A DNA stretch of 64,000 nt from Streptomyces sp. CB01580 (lineage in GTDB: Bacteria; Actinomycetota; Actinomycetes; Streptomycetales; Streptomycetaceae). Below the pieces are notes generated by a model. That model was given only the letters and a program-made list of their open reading frames with translations, was not told where the DNA came from and ran no database searches. Both the position numbers and the translations under genes were made by a program. Below, in pieces: positions 57,420 to 64,000 of this stretch (the stretch's first letter is position 1; the number at the start of each line of letters is the position of its first letter). The DNA lies in NCBI RefSeq assembly GCF_001905795.1, contig NZ_LIXJ01000002.1:331834-395833 (forward strand). The letters are read 5' to 3'.

Positions 57420-58867
57420 CGGTCGCTGTCGCCCTTGCCGTCGCTCCCGTGGTCGTCGGCCTCTCCGGAGGCCGCCCCGTCCGTGCCGGCCGTGGGCTTC
57501 TTCGGTTCCTGCGCGGCCTCGCCGAGCATCTTGTCCAGTTCGGAGAAGTCCAGCTGCTCGTGGTGGACGAACCCGTCCGGATCGTCCAGGTCCTGTGCCG
57601 TCGGCAGCATGTCGGGGTGCTCCCACAGCGCGTCGCGCCCGTCCAGCCCGCGGGCGTCGGTGAGCGAGGCCCACAGGCGCGAGGCGTCGCGCAGCCGCCG
57701 CGGACGCAGCTGGAGGCCGATGAGCGTGGCGAACGTCTGCTCGGCCGGACCACCGGAGGCGCGCCGCCGCCGCATGGTCTCGCGCAGTGCGTCGGCCGAT
57801 GTCAGACGGGACTTGGCGGCCTCGTGCACCACCGCGTCCACCCATCCCTCGACCAGCGCGAGCGCCGTCTCCAGCCTGGCCAGGGCCGCCTTCTGCTCCG
57901 GCGTGTCCTCCGGCTGGAACATGCCCTGCTGGAGGGCGTCCTGCAGCTGCTCGGGCTGCGACGGGTCGAACTGGCCGACCACGTCCTCCAGCTTGCTGGT
58001 GTCGACCTTGATGCCGCGCGCGTATCCCTCGACGGCACCGAACAGATGCGAGCGCAGCCACGGGACGTGGGCGAAGAGGCGCTGGTGCGCGGCCTCGCGC
58101 AGCGCGAGGTACAGCCGGACCTCGTCCTGCGGGACGCCGAGGTCCTTGCCGAAGCGCTCGACGTTCAACGGAAGGAGCGCGGCCTTGCCCGCCGGGCCCA
58201 GCGGCAGTCCGATGTCGGTCGACCCGACCACCTCGCCCGCCAGCACGCCGACGGCCTGTCCGATCTGCTGGCCGAACATCGCGCCGCCCATCGACCGCAT
58301 CATGCCGATCAGCGGGCCCGCCATCGCCTGCATCTCCTCGGGCAGCACGTCGCCCATGGCGACGCCCACGCGCTCGGCCACCGGGTCGACCAGCTTCTGC
58401 CAGGCGGGAAGGGACGCCTCCACCCATTCCGCACGGCTCCACGCCACCGTCGAGACCGAACCGGAGGGCAGCGACGTCACACCGTCCAGCCACAGGTCGG
58501 CCAGGCGCAGCGCCTCGTCGACCGCGGACCGCTCGGACGGGCCGACGCTCGCGTCCTTGGAACCGTCGGGCGTGCCCTGCGCGACCGTCTGGCGGGCGAT
58601 CTGCTTGGCCATGTCCCAGTTCACGGGACCGCCCTCGTAGCTCAGCATCTGGCCGAGCTGCTGAAAGGCCGCTCCCAGGTCGTTGGGGTTCAGCGTGCCG
58701 AACATCGCCGCGAACGGGTTGTCCCCGCCCGCGCCGGGCCCGAAGCCGAACGGGTTCGCCGGCCCGCCCGAACCCTGCCCACCTCCGGTGGGGTCCTTCT
58801 TCTTGCCCTCGTCGCCGTTCTCCGGCTCCTCCGGCGGAAGGCCGAATCCGAATGGGGTGTCACTCAC
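57416..58867 (-). CDS. DUF2342 zinc-dependent metalloprotease-like protein
   Basis: A 483-residue protein of the DUF2342 family, often annotated as associated with coenzyme F420 or as a zinc-dependent metalloprotease. The first 50 residues are Gly/Pro/Phe repeats (NPFGFGPGAGG), then comes a largely helical domain. REAAHQRLFAHVPWL (about 262) carries the Glu and His residues proposed to bind metal, and EGWVDAVVHEAAKSRL follows later. The C-terminal 40 residues are acidic and disordered. ATG 58867 is the natural start. The coupled Nudix gene downstream suggests a shared pathway; what that is cannot be seen. Confidence 0.82.
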   Translation of the reverse strand: MSDTPFGFGLPPEEPENGDEGKKKDPTGGGQGSGGPANPFGFGPGAGGDNPFAAMFGTLNPNDLGAAFQQLGQMLSYEGGPVNWDMAKQIARQTVAQGTPDGSKDASVGPSERSAVDEALRLADLWLDGVTSLPSGSVSTVAWSRAEWVEASLPAWQKLVDPVAERVGVAMGDVLPEEMQAMAGPLIGMMRSMGGAMFGQQIGQAVGVLAGEVVGSTDIGLPLGPAGKAALLPLNVERFGKDLGVPQDEVRLYLALREAAHQRLFAHVPWLRSHLFGAVEGYARGIKVDTSKLEDVVGQFDPSQPEQLQDALQQGMFQPEDTPEQKAALARLETALALVEGWVDAVVHEAAKSRLTSADALRETMRRRRASGGPAEQTFATLIGLQLRPRRLRDASRLWASLTDARGLDGRDALWEHPDMLPTAQDLDDPDGFVHHEQLDFSELDKMLGEAAQEPKKPTAGTDGAASGEADDHGSDGKGDSDR

Positions 58868-59004
58868 GGGTTTCCTCGGCTCTTAGGGCCGTCGGCGCGA
58901 ACCGACGGCGACTGCCCGACATCACCATCCAGCGTAGACACCAAAAGTCCGCTCGGGGGCTCGGTGCTCCTCGGCCCCGGCCTGCGGCAGGATGGACGCC
59001 ACCT

Positions 59005-59032
59005 GGTACGTACGCGTCATTCGGGTACGTAC
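59005..59032. repeat. Two direct GGTACGTAC repeats in the divergent SDR promoter region
   Basis: GGTACGTAC occurs at 59005-59013 and 59024-59032, 19 bases apart. Each is also self-complementary in its GTACGTAC core. The location, 26-50 bases before the SDR start, suits a regulator binding site. Confidence 0.45.
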
Positions 59033-59057
59033 TGAAGACAACCGCTGGAGACGCCCG

Positions 59058-60200
59058 GTGAGTTCCCCAGATCCTCAGGTTCGCGCAGCGCGAAACCTTT
59101 CCGCCCCCTCGACCGAGAGCAAACCCGTGAAGAGCCGTTCAGGGAACCGTGGCCCCGTCGTCGCGGTCACCGGAGCCGCGCGCGGCGTCGGCGAGCTGCT
59201 CGTCGCACGCCTCGTGGCTTCCGAGGAGATCAAGCAGGTCATCGCCATCGACGAGCGCCGCGGAGAGGTCCCCGACGCGACCTGGTACCTCCTCGACGTG
59301 CGGGACCCGGCCATCGCGGAGAAGCTGCGCGGCGCGGACGTCGTGGTGCACCTGGCACTCGATCTCGACCTGGAGACCGACCCCGCCGCCCGCACCGCCT
59401 ACAACGTGCGCGGAACCCAGACCGTGCTCACGGCCGCCGCGGCAGCGGGGGTCCACCGGGTGGTGCTGTGCACCTCCGCGATGGTCTACGGGGCGCTGCC
59501 CGACAACGACCTCCCGCTCGCCGAGGACGCCGAGCTGCGCGCCACGGCCGAGGCCACCGGTGTCGGGGACCTCCTGGAGATCGAACGCCTCGGCCGCCGC
59601 GCGCCCCGCGCCCACCCCGGACTCAACGTGACCGTGGTAAGGCCCGCGGTCCTGGTCGGCGGCACCGACACCGCGCTGACCCGCTACTTCGAGTCGCCGC
59701 GCCTCCTCGTCGTCGCCGGGTCGCGTCCCACCTGGCAGTTCTGCCATGTCGAGGACCTGGTCACGGCACTGGAGCACGCGGCGCTGGAGAAGATCGACGG
59801 CGAGTTCGCGGTCGGCTGCGACGGCTGGCTGGAGCAGGAGGAGGTCGAGGAGCTCAGCGGTGTCCGCCGGATGGAACTGCCCTCGGCCGTCGCCCTCGGC
59901 GCCGCCGCCCGGCTGCACCGGATCGGGCTCACTCCGTCGCCGGCGGGGGACCTGGCGTACACGATGCACCCCTGGGTGGTCAGCGTGAGCCGGCTGCACG
60001 ACGCGGGCTGGCGCCCGCGCTGGACGAACGAGGACGTGCTCGCCGCGCTCCTCGAAGAGGTGGCGGGGCGGCACACCGTCGCCGGACGCCGCCTCGGCCG
60101 CAAGGACGCGACCGCGGCGGGTGCCGCCGGTGCGACCGTGGCGCTGCTCGGCACCGCCGCCCTGGTCCGCAGGGCCCGCAAGGCCCGCCGCCGCATCTGA
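59058..60200 (+). CDS. SDR-family NAD-dependent epimerase/dehydratase-like protein
   Basis: A 380-residue extended SDR protein. The Rossmann motif VVAVTGAARGVGELLVARL follows a 30-residue polar tail. The central ALDLDLETDPAARTAYNVRG fits an NAD-binding fold, and the active region CTSAMVYGALPDNDLPLAED has the Ser and Tyr; the Lys of YxxxK is absent at the expected place (VYGAL), so catalysis is doubtful. Arg-rich residues at the C-terminus follow a hydrophobic stretch (ATAAGAAGATVALLGTAALV), possibly a membrane anchor. GTG 59058 has GGAG seven bases upstream. It may be a structural or membrane-bound SDR relative of unknown role. Confidence 0.72.
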   Translation: MSSPDPQVRAARNLSAPSTESKPVKSRSGNRGPVVAVTGAARGVGELLVARLVASEEIKQVIAIDERRGEVPDATWYLLDVRDPAIAEKLRGADVVVHLALDLDLETDPAARTAYNVRGTQTVLTAAAAAGVHRVVLCTSAMVYGALPDNDLPLAEDAELRATAEATGVGDLLEIERLGRRAPRAHPGLNVTVVRPAVLVGGTDTALTRYFESPRLLVVAGSRPTWQFCHVEDLVTALEHAALEKIDGEFAVGCDGWLEQEEVEELSGVRRMELPSAVALGAAARLHRIGLTPSPAGDLAYTMHPWVVSVSRLHDAGWRPRWTNEDVLAALLEEVAGRHTVAGRRLGRKDATAAGAAGATVALLGTAALVRRARKARRRI

Positions 60201-60328
60201 CCCCCGGCCCCCGGGGCCCGCACGGGGCTCCCCGGGCCGAGGCGGTCCGTGCGCGGACCCGGGACCGCGCGGACCGACGTCGCATACGCGTTCCCCCTTT
60301 GTCGGCCCGGTACGGCACCATGGGCCCC

Positions 60329-60790
60329 ATGGTTCCCATGCACGACCACCCCGGCGAGTGGGCGTCGACCGACCCCGTCCGGCTGCTGGCGATCCGCGAC
60401 ACACCGTTGTCGGTCGACGAGGTCCTGCGTGCCGTCGGCGACGACGCCGCAGGAGGCACCGCGCTCTTCGTCGGCACGGTGCGCAACCACGACGGCGGTC
60501 AGGACGTCAGCGCGCTCGGATACTCCTGCCATCCGTCGGCGCAGGACGAACTGCGCCGGGTGGCCGAGAAGGTCGTGGCGGAATTCCCGGTCCGGGCGCT
60601 CGCCGCCGTCCACCGTGTGGGTGACCTCCGAGTGGGCGACACCGCGGTCGTCGTCGCCGTCTCCTGCCCGCATCGCGCGGAGGCGTTCGAGGCGTGCCGC
60701 AAGCTCATCGACGATCTCAAGCGCGAGGTCCCGATCTGGAAGCACCAGCGGTTCTCGGACGGCACCGAGGAATGGGTCGGCGCTTGCTGA
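60329..60790 (+). CDS. moaE: Molybdopterin synthase catalytic subunit MoaE
   Basis: A 153-residue MoaE protein. FVGTVRNHDGG (about 49-59) and the C-terminal VPIWKHQRFSDGTEEWVG (about 133) hold the catalytic and substrate-binding Lys and Arg residues of the family. It joins with the MoaD thiocarboxylate to make molybdopterin; moeZ of this window probably charges MoaD with sulfur. ATG 60329 is chosen by family alignment from memory; ATG 60320 and 60338 are also in frame. CACCAT seven bases upstream might be a leaderless -10 box. No other molybdenum-cofactor gene is adjacent. Confidence 0.88.
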   Translation: MVPMHDHPGEWASTDPVRLLAIRDTPLSVDEVLRAVGDDAAGGTALFVGTVRNHDGGQDVSALGYSCHPSAQDELRRVAEKVVAEFPVRALAAVHRVGDLRVGDTAVVVAVSCPHRAEAFEACRKLIDDLKREVPIWKHQRFSDGTEEWVGAC

Positions 60791-60842
60791 GCGCAAGCCG
60801 ATGGAGTGGTTGTCCGCCCCGATTTGCGTAATCGTCCCCCTG

Positions 60843-60903
60843 CCATGAGCGTGGGTCCTACAGACGGTTAATCTGCTGATCGGTCAGTTGCGGTCGCTCA
60901 TGG
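60843..60903 (+). repeat. 9-bp inverted repeat in the 5' region of the 56-aa membrane peptide gene
   Basis: CCATGAGCG (60843-60851) and CGCTCATGG (60895-60903) are perfect complements separated by 43 bases. The second arm ends just before the GGGAGG ribosome binding site. If transcribed, the stem could influence translation. A TTAATCT -10-like box lies in the loop, so the left arm may not be in the mRNA. Confidence 0.5.
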
Positions 60904-60918
60904 GGCAGGGAGGTCGTA

Positions 60919-61089
60919 ATGGCAGCACTTGCCTGGTTGTTGATTCCGCTTTTCGCCGCGCTCGGTGCGGCGATATGGGGCAGCTGGGTCACTCGTGATC
61001 ACACATCCGGTGATGTCTCGGAACTGGCTGGGTACGCGCGGTTCCGTGAAGCGATGGAGAAATCGCATTCCGGTTCCGACGTCGTCTGA
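60919..61089 (+). CDS. 56-aa single-span membrane peptide
   Basis: A 56-residue protein. Residues 2-22, AALAWLLIPLFAALGAAIWG, form one membrane span, followed by a polar, acidic-basic helix (ELAGYARFREAMEKSH). It has a strong GGGAGG five bases before the ATG. It lies between moaE and the PDZ protease gene. Small single-span proteins of this kind often modulate larger membrane complexes; the neighbouring PDZ protease is a plausible partner, but that is a guess. Confidence 0.65.
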   Translation: MAALAWLLIPLFAALGAAIWGSWVTRDHTSGDVSELAGYARFREAMEKSHSGSDVV

Positions 61090-61281
61090 CACCTGTCGTG
61101 CCCCGCGCAGTCGTCGCGGCGCATACGCAGTCGCCAATCCTTGCCCCTGAGCGGTCGGCGCCCCCCTGTTCCGGTGCCGGCCGCCGACGCTTCCGCGCGG
61201 GGCCGTACCGCACCGGGCTTCCGGCCTCCCGGGCATCGGACCCGACAGCGCACTGACAGGCCCTTCCCGTACTGTCGTTCC

Positions 61282-62370
61282 ATGCCACGCCGCACCGCGA
61301 CGATGCTCGCCGCCACCCTGATCCTCATCGCGCTGCTCTGCGCGGGGCTGCTGATCAAGGTGCCGTACTCGGAGATGTCTCCCGGGCCGACCGTGAACAC
61401 CCTCGGCAAGGTCAAGGGCGAGCCGGTTCTGCAGATCTCGGGGCACAAGACGTATCCGACGTCGGGCAACCTCAACATGACCACAGTCAGGGTCACCGGC
61501 GCCGACTACCGCATGAACCTCGTCGGGGCCGTGTACGGGTGGCTGTCCCACGACAGCGTGGTGGTGCCGCACGACACCCTCTACCCCGACGGCAAGACGG
61601 AGCAGCAGTCCACACAGGAGAACGCCGAGGAGTTCAGCCAGTCACAGGAGAGCGCCAAGGTCGCCGCCCTGAACGAACTGGGCATCCCGGTGGCGTCGCG
61701 CGTCGTGGTCTCCACGGTCGTCAAGGACAGCCCCGCCCAGGGCAGGCTGCACGCCGGAGACGTGATCAAGAAGGTCGACGGCACGGACATCGAGCAGCCC
61801 GAGGACGTCGCGAAGCTCGTCACCCGGCACGAGCCCGGTGAGGACGTCACGTTCACGATCGTCCCGGCGAAGACGGCCCAGGCGGCCGAGAAGGCGGGCA
61901 AGGAGCCCGAGGGCAGCCGGAAGGTCGTCATCACCACCGCGAAGGCCCCGGGGGACAAGCGCGCGATCGTCGGCATCCAGGCCGCGACGGACCACACGTT
62001 CCCGTTCCGGATCGACATCGAGCTCGCCGACGTCGGCGGCCCGAGCGCGGGTCTGATGTTCTCCCTCGGTCTCGTCGACAAGCTGACGCCGACCGATCTG
62101 ACCGGCGGCAAGTTCGTCGCGGGCACCGGCACGATCGACGACCAGGGCAAGGTCGGCCCGATCGGCGGCATCACCATGAAGCTGGTCGGCGCGCGGGACG
62201 CGGGCGCGCGCTACTTCCTGACCCCGGCCGACAACTGCAAGGCCGCCGCCTCCGACACCCCGGGCGGACTCACGCTGGTCAAGGTGAAGACGCTCGACGA
62301 CGCGAGGAAGTCGCTGGAGAAGATCCGGACGGGGGACACGGCCGGTCTGCCGAGCTGTTCGGCCGGCTGA
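61282..62370 (+). CDS. Membrane-anchored PDZ/Lon-like serine protease (YlbL family)
   Basis: A 362-residue protein. An N-terminal membrane anchor (about 8-26) leads to YSEMSPGPTVNTLG, the YlbL opening motif. A PDZ domain (about 135-225; GRLHAGDVIKKVDGTDI) and a C-terminal Lon-type S16 protease domain follow. The catalytic Ser is in VGGPSAGLMFSLGL and the Lys in GPIGGITMKLVGAR, so the Ser-Lys dyad looks intact. It should cleave proteins outside the membrane. TACTGT ends six bases before ATG 61282, pointing to leaderless transcription. Confidence 0.9.
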   Translation: MPRRTATMLAATLILIALLCAGLLIKVPYSEMSPGPTVNTLGKVKGEPVLQISGHKTYPTSGNLNMTTVRVTGADYRMNLVGAVYGWLSHDSVVVPHDTLYPDGKTEQQSTQENAEEFSQSQESAKVAALNELGIPVASRVVVSTVVKDSPAQGRLHAGDVIKKVDGTDIEQPEDVAKLVTRHEPGEDVTFTIVPAKTAQAAEKAGKEPEGSRKVVITTAKAPGDKRAIVGIQAATDHTFPFRIDIELADVGGPSAGLMFSLGLVDKLTPTDLTGGKFVAGTGTIDDQGKVGPIGGITMKLVGARDAGARYFLTPADNCKAAASDTPGGLTLVKVKTLDDARKSLEKIRTGDTAGLPSCSAG

Positions 62371-62440
62371 CCGTGCCCCGCACGGGAGGCCGCGCTCCCC
62401 GAAGGGGCACGACGGTCCTGCGGTCCTCTATGGCGGCCGC

Positions 62441-62998
62441 TCAGTCCTCGAAGGTCGCGGCCAGCGCGTCGGCCAGCCCGGGCACCAAGCCCGCGCCCGT
62501 GCGCACCTCGCTCGGCGAGTCCTTCTCGCGCAGGCGCACGGCGCACTCGCGCGAACCGTCCCGGAGCACGGCCACGGTCATCCGCACCTCCTGGCGCTCC
62601 GGGTGCTTGGCGACCCACTTGGCCAGCTGGGCCTCGTCGAGCCCCTCGGGCACGGACGCCTCGGCGGACGGCGGCAGCATCAGCCGTTCCACGGTCAGCG
62701 CACAGCCCGCCACCGCGTCGGGCCAGGCGATCGTGGCGAGGAAGTCGTCCAGGGCGGTGCCCGCCGGAAGCTCCTCCTGCTCGATGGGCGTGAGGGAGGA
62801 GGCGGGGGCGTCGGAGTCCAGGCCGAGCTGGGCGGCGAGGCCGGGCTCCTGGACCCGCAGCCGGGCGGTGTCGACGAGGGCGAACAGCAGGGCGGGCCGG
62901 TCCCAGCCGAGGCCGGAGACGTACTCGTCGATCTCGAGCACGGCGACGGTGAGGGGGCTCGCGGCCATCGGGGGGCCTGAGGCGGAAACGTTGGACAT
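62441..62998 (-). CDS. PPA1309 family protein
   Basis: A 185-residue protein of the actinobacterial PPA1309 family of unknown function. It starts MSNVSASGPPMAASPLTVAV and contains EIDEYVSGLGWDRPALLFAL, the family signature, and WVAKHPERQEVRMTVAVLRD. No signal or membrane segment. Start choice: AGGAGG lies seven bases before an in-frame TTG at 63004 and thirteen before the ATG at 62998; ATG is kept by family convention. It is divergent from the UPF0182 gene and converges with the PDZ protease gene. Confidence 0.8.
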   Translation of the reverse strand: MSNVSASGPPMAASPLTVAVLEIDEYVSGLGWDRPALLFALVDTARLRVQEPGLAAQLGLDSDAPASSLTPIEQEELPAGTALDDFLATIAWPDAVAGCALTVERLMLPPSAEASVPEGLDEAQLAKWVAKHPERQEVRMTVAVLRDGSRECAVRLREKDSPSEVRTGAGLVPGLADALAATFED

Positions 62999-63032
62999 GA
63001 CCAATATCCTGCCTCCTTCCGCCCCGGGATCG

Positions 63033-63058
63033 GGAACTAGGTAAAGGGTCAGTAAGTT
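63033..63058 (+). promoter_or_regulatory. SigR-like promoter upstream of the UPF0182 gene
   Basis: GGAAC (63033-63037), 18 bases, then GTT (63056-63058). The last base of the -35 element differs from the GGAAT consensus, so this is a weak or alternative SigR promoter, or another ECF sigma site. Confidence 0.35.
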
Positions 63059-63123
63059 GCATAGGTGGGTCCTACGATTTCTGGACCCGCTTCATACGAC
63101 CCGCGAACTACGAGGTGCGCACG

Positions 63124-64000
63124 TTGGCTTTCCAGATGCCGGACCGCGGCGGAGGCCCGACCGGGCCACGGATCAGAGTCGGCCGCCCGTCCCGGCGCGC
63201 CCGTACCCTGCTCATGACACTGGGCGTCCTGGCGGTTCTCGCCATGGCGTTCGTCATGTTCGCCGGGTTCTGGACCGACTGGCTCTGGTACCGGTCGGTC
63301 TCGTACTCGTCCGTCTTCACCACCACCCTGTGGACCAAGATCGGACTGTTCCTCGTCTTCGGACTGCTGATGGCGCTCGTCGTCGGCCTGAACATCTGGC
63401 TCGCGCACCGACTCCGGCCGCCGCTGAGCGCGATGTCGCTGGAGCAGCAGAGCCTGGACCGGTACCGGATGAGCCTCGCCCCCTTCAAGAAGTGGGTGCT
63501 GCTCGCGATCGCCGCGGTCGTCGGACTGATCGCCGGGGCCTCCGCCTCCGGGCAATGGCGCACCTGGCTGATGTACGTGAACGGCGTGGCCTTCGGCCAG
63601 AAGGACCCCCAGTTCCACCTGGACGTCTCCTTCTACGCTTTCGACCTGCCCTGGTACCGCTTCCTGCTGGGCTTCGGCTTCGCGGCCACCGTGCTCTCGC
63701 TGATCGCCGCCGCGCTGACCCACTACCTGTACGGCGGGCTCCGCATCACCAGCCCCGGCGCGCGGGCGACCGGCGCGGCCACCGGCCATCTGTCGGTGCT
63801 GCTCGGCGTCTTCGTCTCGCTGAAGGCGGTGGCGTACTGGCTCGACCGCTACGGCCTGGCCGTGAAGTCCAGCGACTTCAAGGCGACGGACAACTGGACG
63901 GGTCTGCGTTACGTCGACGCCAACGCCTACCTTCCGGCGAAGACCATCCTGTTCTGCATCGCCGCGATCTGCGCCCTGCTCTTCTTCGCGACGCTCTGGC
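63124..64000 (+). CDS. UPF0182 family membrane protein, N-terminal part (cut by window edge)
   Basis: The first 292 residues of a large actinobacterial membrane protein of the UPF0182 family. After a basic N-terminus ([20 protein letters not shown]) come spans at about 31-50, 75-95, 123-141, 180-200, 218-235 and at the edge. Signature segments are [20 protein letters not shown] and [20 protein letters not shown]. The full protein usually has seven or so spans and a long acidic extracellular domain. Translation probably starts at TTG 63124, with GAGG nine bases upstream, because the family begins MAFQMPDRG; an ATG at 63136 is the alternative. Function unknown. Confidence 0.88.
   Translation, partial: MAFQMPDRGGGPTGPRIRVGRPSRRARTLLMTLGVLAVLAMAFVMFAGFWTDWLWYRSVSYSSVFTTTLWTKIGLFLVFGLLMALVVGLNIWLAHRLRPPLSAMSLEQQSLDRYRMSLAPFKKWVLLAIAAVVGLIAGASASGQWRTWLMYVNGVAFGQKDPQFHLDVSFYAFDLPWYRFLLGFGFAATVLSLIAAALTHYLYGGLRITSPGARATGAATGHLSVLLGVFVSLKAVAYWLDRYGLAVKSSDFKATDNWTGLRYVDANAYLPAKTILFCIAAICALLFFATLW

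Noticed and set aside
53791..57753. 1320-codon open frame on the minus strand
   Set aside because: Antisense to the TerD-AIM24 operon, whose three genes have clear domains and proper spacing.
1..64000. tRNA or rRNA genes
   Set aside because: No cloverleaf-like sequence with a recognisable T-loop (GGTTCGAATC-type) or rRNA segment was noticed by eye; a covariance-model search was not possible.

Overview
The window is high-GC actinobacterial DNA and almost certainly the conserved core of a Streptomyces chromosome. The supporting evidence is strong GC bias at third codon positions, many GTG starts, a WhiB-family regulator with an AT-hook tail (WblC/WhiB7), a mycoredoxin, an AdnAB-type helicase-nuclease pair, and several actinobacterial DUF families (DUF6758, DUF3107, DUF3152, DUF2342, PPA1309, UPF0182). 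About 50 genes are supported. Both window edges cut a gene: an MFS transporter on the left and a UPF0182 membrane protein on the right. No tRNA, rRNA, CRISPR array or intact insertion sequence was seen.

Layout. 0-13.8 kb holds housekeeping and poorly characterised genes: MFS transporter, DUF6758, a 166-bp palindromic repeat, PHP phosphoesterase, MarC, a NYN-domain protein with a small upstream ORF, a DEAD-box helicase, a ferritin-like protein, DUF3107, a TetR regulator, two alpha/beta hydrolases and a DUF3152 protein. 14-20 kb is a peptide-type ABC transporter operon (binding lipoprotein, two permeases, fused double ATPase). It is preceded by a strong promoter and a 31-codon leaderless leader peptide ending Cys-Cys. 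20-25.9 kb is a translationally coupled glycan cluster: a PelF-like glycosyltransferase, a polytopic membrane protein, a sugar-nucleotide epimerase and a spherulin-4-type glycosidase. It runs into moeZ, which has its own SigR-type promoter.

27-34 kb holds two tripeptidyl-aminopeptidase-like secreted hydrolases, a large membrane protein joining a kinase-like domain to an LPG-synthase-like flippase domain, and an alkyltransferase-like protein. 34.9-48 kb is rich in DNA repair and redox genes: AdnA- and AdnB-like helicase-nucleases, an M20 dipeptidase, NudC, mycoredoxin with a SigR-type promoter, and UvrD2. 47.9-49 kb is wblC with a long leader containing an upstream ORF and a classical U-tract terminator, the layout expected for antibiotic-responsive attenuation. 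49.5-64 kb holds an AarF/UbiB-type kinase, a ThiF/TOMM-like protein, a YgjP-like metallopeptidase, a TerD-AIM24 operon, a Nudix hydrolase coupled to a DUF2342 protein, an SDR, MoaE, a 56-residue membrane peptide, a PDZ/Lon-like protease, PPA1309 and UPF0182.

Two recurrent themes stand out. First, many genes appear to be leaderless, with a TANNNT-like -10 box 6-7 bases before the start codon. Second, many proteins carry low-complexity linkers encoded by tandem DNA repeats (AdnA, AdnB, the glycosyltransferase, spherulin-4 protein, ABC ATPase and TerD protein). The most promising undescribed systems are the Pel-like glycan cluster and the Cys-Cys leader peptide controlling the ABC transporter. 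All family names come from reading motifs and from memory; no database search was run.
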